DNA from: Raphanus sativus
Lineage: Eukaryota; Streptophyta; Magnoliopsida; Brassicales; Brassicaceae
Length of the DNA: 64,000 bases
Assembly (NCBI RefSeq): GCF_000801105.2
Contig: NW_026615431.1
Location: 1-64,000, forward strand
Reading direction: 5' to 3'
The translations under genes and the position numbers were made by a program. The notes under the pieces were generated by a model. That model saw only the letters and a program-made list of their open reading frames with translations, made no database searches and was not told where the DNA came from. How positions within the stretch are numbered: position 1 is the first letter of the stretch; the number at the start of each line of letters is the position of its first letter. Below, piece after piece: positions 1 through 13,139 of the stretch.

Positions 1-335
1 AAATTATATAAATATTATTTAGTTTAATTTTTGATAACTATACAATTTTATATGATTTTAGTAATTTTGTACAAGTTGATTTAATACATTTAACCAAATG
101 AAATAAATAATTTTTTATCTAAGATCTTAACTTTATATATATGTATACATATATATTCTTAAATATAATTTAAAATAAAAAAATATTTTCTCTTAATTTT
201 ATGCTTAATTAATGATATTTATATTAATTATTGACCAAAATAATAAAATATATTATATTAATAAATTACATTTTAAAATATAAAATTTTACTTTTAAAAA
301 ATTCATCACTCCACATAGTGCAGAAAAACACATAG
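1..335 (+). mobile_element. Degenerate Helitron 3' part, older copy
   Basis: This AT-rich stretch aligns by eye with 795-1124 through most of its length. It ends in a degraded form of the same terminus: a GTGCAG half-hairpin, then GAAAAACACATAG where the better copy has GAAAACACCTAG. The terminal CTAG has decayed to ATAG at 332-335. It reads as a non-coding remnant of a non-autonomous Helitron. The left end lies outside the window. Confidence 0.45.
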
Positions 336-794
336 ATTAATAATTGTGACATGGTTACTAAAATATGACATGAAAGGAGTAATACCAGCACGAAGATCGT
401 CGTCTTGGGCGGTGGGGGGGAGAAGACCTAAATCATCATCGCAATTTGCAATCCTCCTCCTTTTCTTTGCGGCCCAACCATTTTAAATAGATTAATATGA
501 CATGGACAATTATATTTAATGTTAATTTATATTTTTGGTAAACTTTTTAAAATATGATAATAACTCATATATTATATTTATTGTCGGTTTATATTTTTGA
601 ATTTTTAAAAATATGTTAATAACTCATAAATCATCATTAAATAAATATATTTAATTATGGCATTTTCAAATTTCGAAATATCATTTAAATTAAAAATATT
701 TCAAAAATATATACATATTTTTAGAAAATTATGAAAATTAAATCATAAAATCAAATTAAATCGTAAAATCATTAGTTTATTATATATATCTACA

Positions 795-1124
795 GATTTT
801 ATAAATATTGTTTAATTTTAATTTTTGACAATTATGCAATTTTACATATTTATTTAATATATTTAATTAAAATAAATAGATAGAAAAATCTACTACCTAA
901 GATTATAATTTTAAATATATACATGCACATTCTTAAATATAATTCAAAATAAACAAAATTGTTTTTATCTTAATTTTTAATGTTCAGTAAAATCAAATTT
1001 ATATTAAAATATTGATAAAAAGAAAGAAAATTTATAATATTAATAAAAAATAAATATAATTTATATTTGTCTATTAAAAAAATTTAAAATTCTTTTACTG
1101 CATATGGTGCAGGAAAACACCTAG
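795..1124 (+). mobile_element. Helitron 3' terminal part
   Basis: The right end has the Helitron layout: a short hairpin (CTGCA, loop TATGG, TGCAG at about 1098-1112), nine bases, then CTAG at 1121-1124 followed by T. The interior is AT-rich and non-coding and is homologous to 1-335, so two related copies lie in the same orientation about 790 bp apart. The 5' TC end was not located. Between the copies, 336-794 is AT-rich apart from a GC-richer patch at about 390-480 in which I recognise no gene. Confidence 0.5.
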
Positions 1125-1439
1125 TACATTGTTAAAAGAAATCCCGAGTTTTTCTCAATTAAATACAACATTATAACATGCATATAAAAATACCCTAAAT
1201 ATATGTTTACCTATATAATGCAGAAGAACAAAAAGAAGATTTATATATATCGCAAACAAAGCAAGTGCCGTAGCATTTGGATTTTATTATTCCATTACAA
1301 AAGAGAACCGGACCGGACAAACCAATCATTATTAGCTGACAACAGAGATTGGTATAGATAAACAACATAGAAACAGTACATACATCTGTATAACATATAT
1401 TTCGAAGCATATTCAAACGAGGGTTTTAATTTTGATGTC
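1125..1439. other. 3' flank of the PR-1-like gene
   Basis: AT-rich sequence that should contain the 3' UTR and polyadenylation region of the minus-strand gene beginning at 1440. No other gene or repeat is recognised. Confidence 0.5.
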
Positions 1440-1937
1440 TTAGTAAGGCCACTGACCATTCCAGTTACCGGGAGGATCATAGTTGCAAGTAATAAAGGTG
1501 TTACCATTGTTGCATCTCACTTTTGCACATCCCAACTTCACCGAGTTTCTCCACACAACCTGCGTATAGTGGCCGCACACTTCGTTCGGAGCACATGTGT
1601 TGAAATCATAATTGTAGTCTTTTTGCTCCTTCACCCACATGTCAACTGCTTCGACGCCTGACATGTCACCGCTGCTCCAAGCGATGTTCTCTCCATAGGT
1701 CCCACCACTCGAGTGTTTCATGGAACAGCCGACGCTTTTACGCTGGTTCGCATGGTTACGGGCATAAGCAGCCACCTGGTTGTCCCACCTTAAAGGACCC
1801 ACCCCAACCTCGGCTCGGGCTTGGTTATGAGCATCCAAGAAGTCTTGTCGCGTGTCTTGGGCTCTTAGGGGAACAATAGACAGTAGGAAAATGGTTGTGG
1901 CTAAGATTAGGTTTTGGGATGGGTTAAAGATTTTCAT
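1440..1937 (-). CDS. PR-1-like secreted CAP protein
   Basis: Single-exon gene for a 165-residue protein of the CAP/SCP/PR-1 family, extracellular proteins linked to defence and sterol binding. It starts at MKIFNPSQN with a hydrophobic signal peptide, probably cleaved after LRAQ near residue 26. The CAP domain follows, with the family motifs GHYTQVVW and CNYDPPGNW and the usual conserved cysteines. The ATG at 1935-1937 was chosen over the upstream in-frame ATG at 2060 because it gives the signal peptide directly and lies about 70 bp downstream of a TATA box. Start and length match Arabidopsis At4g33720 as I remember it. A relic of a related gene lies at 4329-4445, so this locus was once a tandem cluster, as in Arabidopsis. 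Confidence 0.92.
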   Translation of the reverse strand: MKIFNPSQNLILATTIFLLSIVPLRAQDTRQDFLDAHNQARAEVGVGPLRWDNQVAAYARNHANQRKSVGCSMKHSSGGTYGENIAWSSGDMSGVEAVDMWVKEQKDYNYDFNTCAPNEVCGHYTQVVWRNSVKLGCAKVRCNNGNTFITCNYDPPGNWNGQWPY

Positions 1938-2005
1938 CTTTTTCGTTTCTGACGTTAAGAATTTTAAAGTTTTGGATGATTTAAAATGTGAGGATAGTAG
2001 CCGGG

Positions 2006-2012
2006 TTATATA
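2006..2012 (-). promoter_or_regulatory. TATA box of the PR-1-like gene
   Basis: TATATAA on the minus strand, about 70 bp upstream of the chosen ATG at 1937. Its position supports that start and would place the upstream ATG at 2060 outside the transcript. Confidence 0.6.
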
Positions 2013-2499
2013 GTAGTTAGCATGGAGCCTTGTTGAACGTTTTTTAATTTCCCGAAACACACTTGTAATTTTTATACTGTTATTTTACCCAAAACAAAAA
2101 TTATAATGTTATTTTTTCTTGCAAAAAAACATATACAAAATTTTACGGAAGTTCGAAAAGTATGCGTCTGCGGTCTAATATAGTTGGCCAATTGATTAAG
2201 AACATATATGATTATTTTTTTTTGAACAAGAAAGAACATATAAGATATACTCAAGAGTAGGGGTGTCAAAATGGGTCAAATGGGTCAACCCAACCCATAA
2301 TCCAAATGGGTTGACTGTTAAAGGGTCATGGGTCAACCCAATCCATTTATTAAATGGGTTGGGTTGACCTATGACCCATTAAATTGAATGGGTCAGATGG
2401 ATTAATGGTTGACCCATCAACCCAACATCTTTATAATGAATCATTTTTAAGTTAATACCAATTTGATCGAATTAAAAAAAAAATATTTTCTGCTTTTTT

Positions 2500-3145
2500 G
2501 GAAAATTGTGTTTTTCCGCTTTCGAAAGAAAATTACGTTTTCCGGTTTTGACGGGAAATTGCGTTTTTCTGGTTTTGGCGGGAAATTGTGTTTTTCTCGG
2601 TTTTGGCGGAAAATTGTTTTTCCCGGTTTTGGCGGGAAATTGTTTTCCGATTTTGGCGGGAAATTGCGTTTTATGGTTTTGGCAGGAAATTGTATTTTTC
2701 CGGTTTTGGCGGGAAATTGCGTTTTTCGGTTTTGACAGGAAATTATATTTCTCGGTTTTTGCGGAAAATTGCAATTTTTCGGTTTTTGCGGAAAATTGCG
2801 TTTTCCGGTTTTGGTGGGAAATTGCGTTTTTCCGTTTTTGACGGGAAATTGTGTTTTTCTCGGTTTTGGCGGAAAATTGGTTTTCTCGGTTTTGGCGGGA
2901 AATTGTTTTTCCGATTTTGGCGGGAAGTTGTGTTTTACGGTTTTGGCGGGAAATTGCATTTTTCCGATTTTGGCGGGAAATTGCGTTTTTCCGGTTTTGA
3001 CAGAAAATTATATTTCTCGGTTTTGGCGGAAAATTTCAATTTTCCGGTTTTATCGGGAAATTGTTTTTTTCGGATTTTGGTGGAAAATTGCATTTCTGGT
3101 CGTGGCGGAAAATTGTGTTTTTCTGTTTTTTGTGAGAATTTGTTT
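2500..3145. repeat. About 25-copy minisatellite with E2F-type sites
   Basis: Units of about 26 bp follow the pattern GTTTTTC, CGGTTTT, GGCGGGAAATT. I counted about 25 units. Eight contain TTGGCGGGAA exactly, which fits the E2F consensus TTSSCGSSAA; most others differ by one or two bases (GGCGGAAAA, GACGGGAAA, GGCAGGAAA). The array fills the middle of the hAT-type element. Confidence 0.9.
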
Positions 3146-3219
3146 TTTGATTTTTTTGATTTTTTTAATTAAATTTTTTTAAATGGATCAGATTTGATCC
3201 AACCCAATAGACCTATTTA

Positions 3220-3305
3220 ACTTGTTAACCCATTAACTTGTTAACCCATTAACTTGTTAACCCATTAACCTGTTAACCCATTAGCATGTTAACCCATTAA
3301 CCCAT
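3220..3305. repeat. 16-bp tandem repeat inside the MITE
   Basis: Four to five copies of a 16-base unit, TAACCCATTAACTTGT and close variants, lie in the right subterminal region of the hAT-type element. They resemble the degenerate GGGTTAA-type motifs of the left subterminal region, as expected for transposase-binding subterminal repeats. Confidence 0.7.
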
Positions 3306-3400
3306 TGAATCAAAAATAAACAGTTCATTTGGGTTAATGGGTCAACTTGGATTGGGTCAACCAATGGGTCATGACCCATTTTGACACCCCTACTCAAGAG

Positions 3401-4328
3401 TTCAGGGTAATTGGTCATCAATGTCTCTAATGTCTAAATAATCGTTCACAGATTAACTGCAGTGGATAATGAAATTCGCATTTAAATTTGCTGATGCTTT
3501 GCATTCTACGATGACTGGTTGAATAATATCACTATGTACAATATTCAAGTCTGATATATACAGATTTTACATTTCCGAATATTCTAGTATATACGTTATA
3601 GATAGCAAAAAAAAAACTAGGTTTAAGACATAGTGATATGCTGGTGAATTGAGGATGAAAGGACGATTATTTAGAACATGTGGGTAGAAGGACGAACGTC
3701 GATTCGAACTTATTTACTAATATTTCAGAGAAATGAAGAAATTCTTTAATTATATGTATCACATATAGTTGTTGGAGTTTCACATCGCTGCATTTTTGTA
3801 TCTTCTATGACGGCCAAGCAATCTAGATGATACAATAGCCATCACGATTTTTCAAAGTAATTTGTGATTATTTCAGTTCATCAACTTTTTGGTGGACCTC
3901 ACATTAAGCCAAGACGCAAAAGCGTACAAATTTTCTTAGATGGTACCGGGTACTCCACAATTAATATTCTCTTTTTTTATCTTAGGTCAAGATGATTAAA
4001 ATTTTAAGCTTGATTTGAATAAAATATATATAAGGGCAACAGAAAATATAAATACGAAAAGGAACATTCAAGCCTTGGTACTGTCCCATGTTTTTCTAGT
4101 CCATGAGTTGTTGTATAGGTAAAATCATAAATGCTACAACAACATTCATTTTCAGTGCCTTATGAGAATACAGCGAAGACTTCTGTTTAAAAGGCAGAGA
4201 GAGGATCACAGACACATATAACCATGCACGTTCGCATGCAATGCATGATCTTGATAGATGATGATCATATATATATTGAAAGTATAGAATCACACACAGG
4301 TCCTCTGTGGACAAGTCACACACAGCCC
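3401..4328. other. Non-coding spacer
   Basis: AT-rich sequence between the hAT-type element and the PR-1 relic. No gene, tRNA or clear repeat is recognised. It probably corresponds to flanking DNA of the lost PR-1 paralogue. Confidence 0.4.
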
Positions 4329-4445
4329 CTAAGATTTACAAGGAGGATCATAGCTGCAAATGATGAAGGTTCCATCATTGTTGTTACTTGCATACCTGAC
4401 TTTGGCACGCCGCACACCCAACCCGGCCGGATTTATAAACGGGCT
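4329..4445 (-). pseudogene. PR-1-like gene, 3' relic
   Basis: On the minus strand this stretch encodes the end of a CAP/PR-1 protein: a segment reading YKSGRVGCA, then after a one-base frame change RAKVRYASNNNDGTF, then ICSYDPPCKS and a stop at 4329. It aligns with the last third of the intact protein at 1440-1937 ([18 protein letters not shown]). The frame change lies near 4410. Nothing upstream resembles the rest of the gene, so it is a truncated, frameshifted copy. It matches the tandem PR-1 genes of the Arabidopsis region (At4g33710-33730). Confidence 0.75.
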
Positions 4446-5574
4446 GGGCCTTAATGGACCAAAAAACCCCGCCACAATATCCAATGTATTAATACCACTA
4501 CGATCAAGGCCCTAACTCCAACCTTTTCCCTTGTTGTCACAGAATGAATATAATAGCCCAATATAATATGATATCGCTAAAGAAATGCACGACTCTCATA
4601 AGATAAACAATGAGATACTATATTGTATGGGAACTTGAGTATTCTTTTTGCTCAATAATTTAATAGATACTTTTTTTTTTTGTAACTTAATTTAATATAA
4701 TAGCCCAATTTAATAGATACTTGCCGACCTAATAAGTGGCTAATAATGAAAAGCTTTCTTTTGAATCATAATACAAGTGCAACTTTGATAATGGTCCTCA
4801 CAGATCTGCTACTTAGCTCCATTATGTTTTTTCACCTCTTTTTGCCATAATAGTGCTCTTTGATTTTGTAAATCTAACTTTCATTAATATGAATATTAAC
4901 AGTTTTAGCAAAAAGATTTTTTTTTGATAATAATAATAAAAATGAGTTTTAAATGAAAAATACAAATATAATTTATGAAAATATATAAACTCAATTATGG
5001 TACTATACTACATCATACAGTATATATACACGTTCAGGTTTACAAGTACAACGACACACACAGAGAAAAGTGTGTTTGGTAGTGTGCGAGAATCGTATCG
5101 GATCAAAATACTGTCCGTAGCGGGAAAAAAACCAGCTAATGCTTCGTCAGCAACAAAAAAAATAAAAAAGGACTTCTCTTACAAAATGATTAATTTCCTA
5201 AAACACCCTTTCTCACCGAAGAGGTAAGTCGTTGTCAGATAAAGGGTACGATTGTCATTAGTGCCAGGCTCTCGGCTCCTATACTCAATTGGCATATGCA
5301 GAGCATCCCACCGCACGAGCTCTTTGGTGTTCTATCATCTCTCCACACTTTGCTTCGATTTCTCTGCAATATTAAAACACTTTTTTTTTTTGTGGGTTTC
5401 ATCTCAAGCTTCCAACTTGGGCCGTTATTTAATTGAGTTTCTCGTGTTCTGATTTTGAACTTGAAAAAAGAGTTTAATTTTGGGAGAAAGGAGAAGATGA
5501 TGAAAGGTCTCTGAGTGTTTGTGTGAGCTAGGGTTAAGTGTGATTCTAAGTTGTGTAAAGAAGGGGGAGTTTTG
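4446..5574 (+). other. Upstream region and 5' UTR of the DUF21 gene
   Basis: No coding gene is recognised. The first part is AT-rich spacer. The last 300-400 bases, just before the ATG at 5575, become less AT-rich with CT-rich runs (for example around 5325-5345), as expected for a plant promoter and 5' UTR. Short repeated phrases around 4640-4720 (AATTTAATAGATACT twice) look like a small local duplication. Confidence 0.45.
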
Positions 5575-8113
5575 ATGGCGGCGGAGCTTGAATGTTGCGA
5601 GGCGAACTTCTTCATACACATAGCGGTGATAGCGTTTCTGGTCTTGTTCGCTGGACTCATGTCTGGTTTGACATTGGGTCTTATGTCCCTGAGTCTCGTT
5701 GATCTCGAGGTTCTCGCTAAATCCGGTACTCCCCAGCATCGCCAATACGCTGGTAAAAGTTCGATTCTTTTTTTTTTTTTTTTTTACTCTGATGAGTTTT
5801 GCAGATGATTAAACAAAGTTTGATACTTTCACCATTTTGAAGTTTTTGATTAGCTCTCACATGTGCAGTTGTAGTTAGCCATGTTCGAATTGGTTTTCAG
5901 TTCATAGTTTGTTTGACAGTTTTGATTTAACTTCCACACGTATCTGCCAAAGTTGGGTCGAGTTTGGTTTCTGGGTTATTCTATTGTATTTGTAGTAGCG
6001 TGTTTAATTAAGAATATTAAAGATTTTTGATCTGATTTCTAAACTAATTAGTTCAATAAAAGAACACCCTTTTAACGGTTTTTTTTGCTACACTGAGACA
6101 GAACCACCAAAAATCTTGTGTTAATGTTGGAAAGTGTTTTCCTTTTGGTGCAGCAAAGATATTGCCAGTGGTGAAGAATCAGCATCTGTTGCTTGTCACT
6201 TTACTTGTATGCAATGCAGCTGCTATGGAGGTAATGTTTTAAAATGTCACATATTATCCTCTGTGTTGTGTGGTTAATTGATCTTGGGGGAATGTTTGAT
6301 GTTAGTAATGATTTTCCTTTTTTTTTTTTCATTTCAGACGCTTCCTATTTTTCTTGATTCTCTTGTCACGGCTTGGGGTGCCATTTTGATCTCAGTTACA
6401 TTGATTCTTCTCTTTGGTGAGGTAAGATTAGCCCTCTCCCCTGTTATAATAATCAACCGTCTCTGAGCATTTTTCAGTCATGTTCTTGTATTTGAGATGT
6501 TAACGTTGATTGTTTGGCTTTGCTGCAACTGCAGATTATACCTCAGTCAATATGTTCACGTTATGGTTTGGCCATTGGTGCAACAGTGGCTCCCTTTGTC
6601 CGTGTCCTCGTCTTTGTCTGCTTACCAGTTGCATGGCCGATTAGCAAGGTAACTAAATACACTTTTACCCATCTCCTCAGGGGTCAGTGTCCCAACCATC
6701 ATGTTGCTTTTTTTTTGGTCCTTTGAATAATCCAGCTGCTGGACTTCCTATTGGGTCACCGTCGTGCAGCGCTGTTTCGAAGAGCTGAGCTGAAAACACT
6801 TGTAGACTTTCATGGAAATGAGGTATGCAATTGATCCCATCTTCAAGATTATGTATACCTTGTATGCCATGCCATGTTGTTCAGTATTTTTGTTTCTTTC
6901 AGGCTGGAAAGGGCGGAGAGTTGACTCATGACGAAACGACAATCATTGCAGGAGCTCTTGAACTCTCTGATAAAATGGTCAAGGATGCTATGACACCAAT
7001 CTCTGATATATTTGTGATCGATATCAATGCTAAACTAGACAGGTTTTGTTCTGTGATTCCTAGGGAGAATTATCAGATGAGAGAATACACTTAGCCTGGA
7101 GTCTTTATTATATTCTCATACTTAAAACTTTTTCTCTTTTCCTTTGATTATAGGGATTTGATGAACTTGATTCTTGAGAAAGGGCATAGCAGAGTTCCAG
7201 TTTACTATGAGCAGCCAAATAACATCATCGGCCTTGTTCTGGTGACTCCCAGTCTCATGCATTACTTCCACATTTTAAATCACATTAGACATATACTTTC
7301 CTCTATGGTATATCTGCTTCTAACCATTCATATATCTTTTATCTTCAGGTAAAGAACTTACTGACTATCAATCCAGATGATGAAACACCCGTCAAGAATG
7401 TCACAATAAGAAGGATTCCGAGGTGAACTTTCCGAACCTAAAGCTATTAATCCCCCACTGTGTGTGATACAAAAGCTGATGTCTTGCTTTTTGTTTAGAG
7501 TACCAGAAACCTTGCCTTTATATGACATATTGAATGAGTTCCAGAAAGGACTCAGTCATATGGCTGTTGTGGTGAGGCAGTGCGACAAAATCCACCCTTT
7601 ACCTAGTAAAGATGTTAAAGACGGTACGCAGTTTTCATTTAGTTGGAAAAAAATTGTGGTGCTTCTGAGTTTCAAGTTTGAAAATCTTTTCTTTGGTGTC
7701 TAACAGAGAGGGTTAAGGAAGTACAAGTGGATGTTGATGGTGAAGGAACTCCTCAAGAGAGAATGCTAAGGACAAAGAGATCGCTACAAAAGTGGAAGAG
7801 CTTTCCAAATCGAGCAAGTTCGTTCAAGAGAAGTAAGACCAAGAAGTGGTCAAAGGACAATGACGCAGACATCTTGCATTTAAATGGCAACCCGCTGCCT
7901 AAACTAGCCGAGGAAGAAGAAGCTGTTGGAATCATTACAATGGAAGATGTTATTGAGGAACTTTTGCAGGTAATTAAGGAATGTTTTCATAAGAGTTACC
8001 TAATCAAAAGTAAACAAAGTCTTTTTCACTTTTTAACTGTGTATATATTCTGTGGTTTTTGGTTAAAGGAGGAGATCTTTGATGAAACGGATCACCATTT
8101 TGAAGACTCGTGA
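5575..8113 (+). CDS. CBSDUF6: DUF21 and CBS-domain membrane protein
   Basis: Membrane protein of the DUF21/CBS (CNNM/CorC-like) family; plant members are poorly characterised and related proteins act in Mg2+ or other divalent cation transport. Eleven exons: 5575-5752, 6154-6230, 6338-6421, 6535-6648, 6736-6822, 6903-7042, 7154-7241, 7349-7422, 7499-7623, 7707-7969 and 8069-8113. They give 424 residues, the length I remember for Arabidopsis At4g33700. Residues 1-180 are the DUF21 region with about four hydrophobic helices ([20 protein letters not shown] near the start). CBS motifs follow ([45 protein letters not shown]). An acidic tail, [10 protein letters not shown], ends the protein. A basic serine-rich linker sits before the last CBS motif. 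An in-frame ATG at 5551 would add eight residues; MAAELECC fits the family better. Confidence 0.93.
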
Positions 8114-8469
8114 CAGTGCATGACCAGTGATTATATCTCTCTCGTCTTTGTTTTAAAACCTTCGTACTTTGTTACTTGTCCTTCGGCTGTATCAATGTAG
8201 GAATACTTAAAAAGTGTTTGTAATTTTTCTTAGAAAGTACTACAATGGTTGGTTTGATCGGTGTGATATATGTAGAGTAATGGAAGGGTTAAAGGCGTCA
8301 AAAGTTTATATATTGAACATACATTATCGTAGGAAACTCTGTATCCATCTCTAGTATAACATTTTCAAATACAGCAACATCCACTTTCTCTCCCATTCAA
8401 CCCAATCTCTCCAATTAGCAACTTCCTCAACACAATGTGTGCAAATAACTTTTGTCCGAAAAAGAAGAC

Positions 8470-9507
8470 TTAGTCCCTGCCATGTTTTCTCTTCTTCTCA
8501 TCTCTTCTCTTCTCCTTCCTATCTTTTTTCTTCTCTTTTGACTTGTGATCTCTTTTCTTCTCTTTTGACTTGTGCCTCTTACTAAGTTTCTGCTTATGCT
8601 CTTTTCTTTTTCTATGAGTACGCCCATGAGCCTCTTCCTCCTCGGAAGAAGAAGATGAATCCGTGTTATGTCTCAGTAGAGGCCATCTTTCTGGCTCTAC
8701 AGCGAACTTACGATCTCCTGTACCAGAAGCTGTTGGCAGTTCCGTGATAGGAAGACAAGGAAATGGTTCGTCCATCTTAGGACCAACAGAGCCTCTGCCA
8801 CGCTTGACCCTATCATAGACCCATAATCACAAGTTTGTATCAACAAAAGGTAATTCCCAGCTCGTTTCATGACTATAGAAATATAGAGGTAATAATAACC
8901 AGGTAGTATCGACAATTAGGATTGAGAGTATAAAGGACATACCTTGATTGGAGAAAAGTCTCAACCTCGACATCTCCCAACCCTTTCCCATCATCATCAT
9001 CATAACCGGGTTGCCATCTTTTGTTTCTGCTCTGGCTTGACGATGGTGAAGAACGAGCAACATTGTCATCAACTGAAGTGCATCTCTTAACAAAACTCCT
9101 GCTATTGTTATGTTCGCTTTGGACACTAGTGCTCTCATCTCTTGATTTTCTTTTGAGCCTCTGATCAAACTCAATCTCAGTGCGACGAAGCCTCCACATC
9201 TCATCGGTCTCTACAGCTTTGTTTGCTACATGTATGATGCAAAGGAAGTAACCATATAAGAGAAAGAACTAAACAAATATGAACTCTAGTGGAGCCTCAA
9301 AAGTCAAAAAACACATGAGAATACAGAGTTAGTTATACCTTGCTGAACACCAAGGACAGTAGCAGTGAGAAACCTAGAGTTGGGACGATGCCTTACATTA
9401 GGCTTCTCAAGATAAGCTCGGACTCCTTCTTTCTCAGCTTGTCTCCTCAGTTCCGCTGCTTCTCTTAACAGAATCGAAGCTATTCTATTCTCAGTCTCCA
9501 GATCCAT
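8470..9507 (-). CDS. Uncharacterised basic, serine-rich protein
   Basis: Three coding exons (9339-9507, 8943-9225, 8470-8809) give 263 residues in one frame. I recognise it only as the counterpart of Arabidopsis At4g33690, of unknown function. The N-terminal third (MDLETENRIASILLREAAEL) looks helical and charged. The middle holds RRTEIEFDQRLKRK and a serine-rich stretch. The last 70 residues alternate lysine, arginine, glutamate and aspartate (KEKKRDHKSKEKKKDRKEK) and resemble nuclear RNA-processing factors with KE/RD tails. The start is uncertain: the frame stays open for a few codons upstream to an AG at about 9537, and a non-coding first exon near 9850 is likely. It lies head to head with DAP. 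Confidence 0.75.
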
Positions 9508-10158
9508 CCAACTCCCCCCCACAGAAGCAGCAGCTGTTACAAAAAGCAACAAACGAGAAAAAAGTTGAGACCTTCAAAATCTCCAAAACCAAGACAAGTG
9601 ATAGATCAAAGATGATAACTTGTGAGAATTTATCTAAAGCACGCATCTTTCAGTCCAATTCTACCACTTAATAATACATTATAAAACCATAAAGCTTAAC
9701 AATTTTCACTAAAAGCAATGTTCTCACCACTCGAAATCAACGAGAAGACGAAGAAGAAGACAATCCAAAATTGCTTGCACCCAAAAAGGGCTTCTTTTTT
9801 TTTGGAGAAGCAATAATTAAGATGGAATAAACCACGAAATCGAACTTACTCAGATATCAATCAAGTTTCGCAGAATCGTCTGATTGATTCCTCGGGGCTC
9901 CTTCTCCAGAGAAAAGGTTAATTCCTTCGGTTTTAAATAAAGAATCAGGAGGCGAAGAACAATCGAATTTTCTGGTAAACCAAACCGGGATGTGAGAAGT
10001 ATTTCGGTTTGGTTAAAACAAACCGGGTTGATTTCCCTTAAACCGAAGAAGAACCCTAGTAGATGATCAGAAAAACCCAAACACGTTCATTTGTGTTCTT
10101 CTTTGCCTCATTTCCTGCCAAAACCATTGAGCTCTCTCTCTTTAACTAAGTGTGAAAA
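9508..10158. other. Intergenic region between divergent genes
   Basis: It holds the 5' UTR or intron of the minus-strand gene and the promoter and 5' UTR of DAP. A purine-rich, exon-like stretch at 9720-9790 may be the non-coding first exon of the minus gene. No coding gene is seen. Confidence 0.4.
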
Positions 10159-12848
<2,690 letters not shown>

Positions 12849-13139
12849 AGAAGATTCGTGTAATCACTCAGCATCCTCTTTAATGACTTGGACTAGGGTT
12901 AAAAATAATGTCGTCTCCTTTGTTATTTCTTGAATTGCAGACAACAAAAAGTAACAAATGTTTCAATCAGTTACGAAAGAAATTATTCTAGTCATGTTTT
13001 AAATTGGATTGAAAGGGTATTTTCGTAGTTTTATTGTAGCACCAATGCGTACAAAGATCCAAAACAAGTGTCGTTGACTTATTTATCTCATCCTCATTGC
13101 TTATGAATGAATGATAAGCAGTTTGGTTGTTCTGTAGCA

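Larger units (their letters stand above)
2258..3392. mobile_element. hAT-type MITE packed with a minisatellite
   Basis: The element has perfect terminal inverted repeats beginning TAGGGGTGTCAAAATGGG at 2258 and ending with the complement at 3392. It is flanked by an 8-bp target duplication, CTCAAGAG, at 2250-2257 and 3393-3400. Eight-base duplications with TIRs of this kind mark hAT transposons. At 1135 bp with no transposase it is non-autonomous. Subterminal regions (2262-2460 and 3180-3390) are full of TGGGTCAACC and AACCCATT motifs. The core is a minisatellite annotated separately. Long open frames exist on both strands only because the repeat lacks stop codons; they are not considered genes. 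Confidence 0.85.

Noticed and set aside
2447..3182. Several long open frames on both strands in the minisatellite
   Set aside because: They follow from a stop-poor 26-bp unit inside a MITE; unit variation is not codon-structured and there is no promoter or start context.
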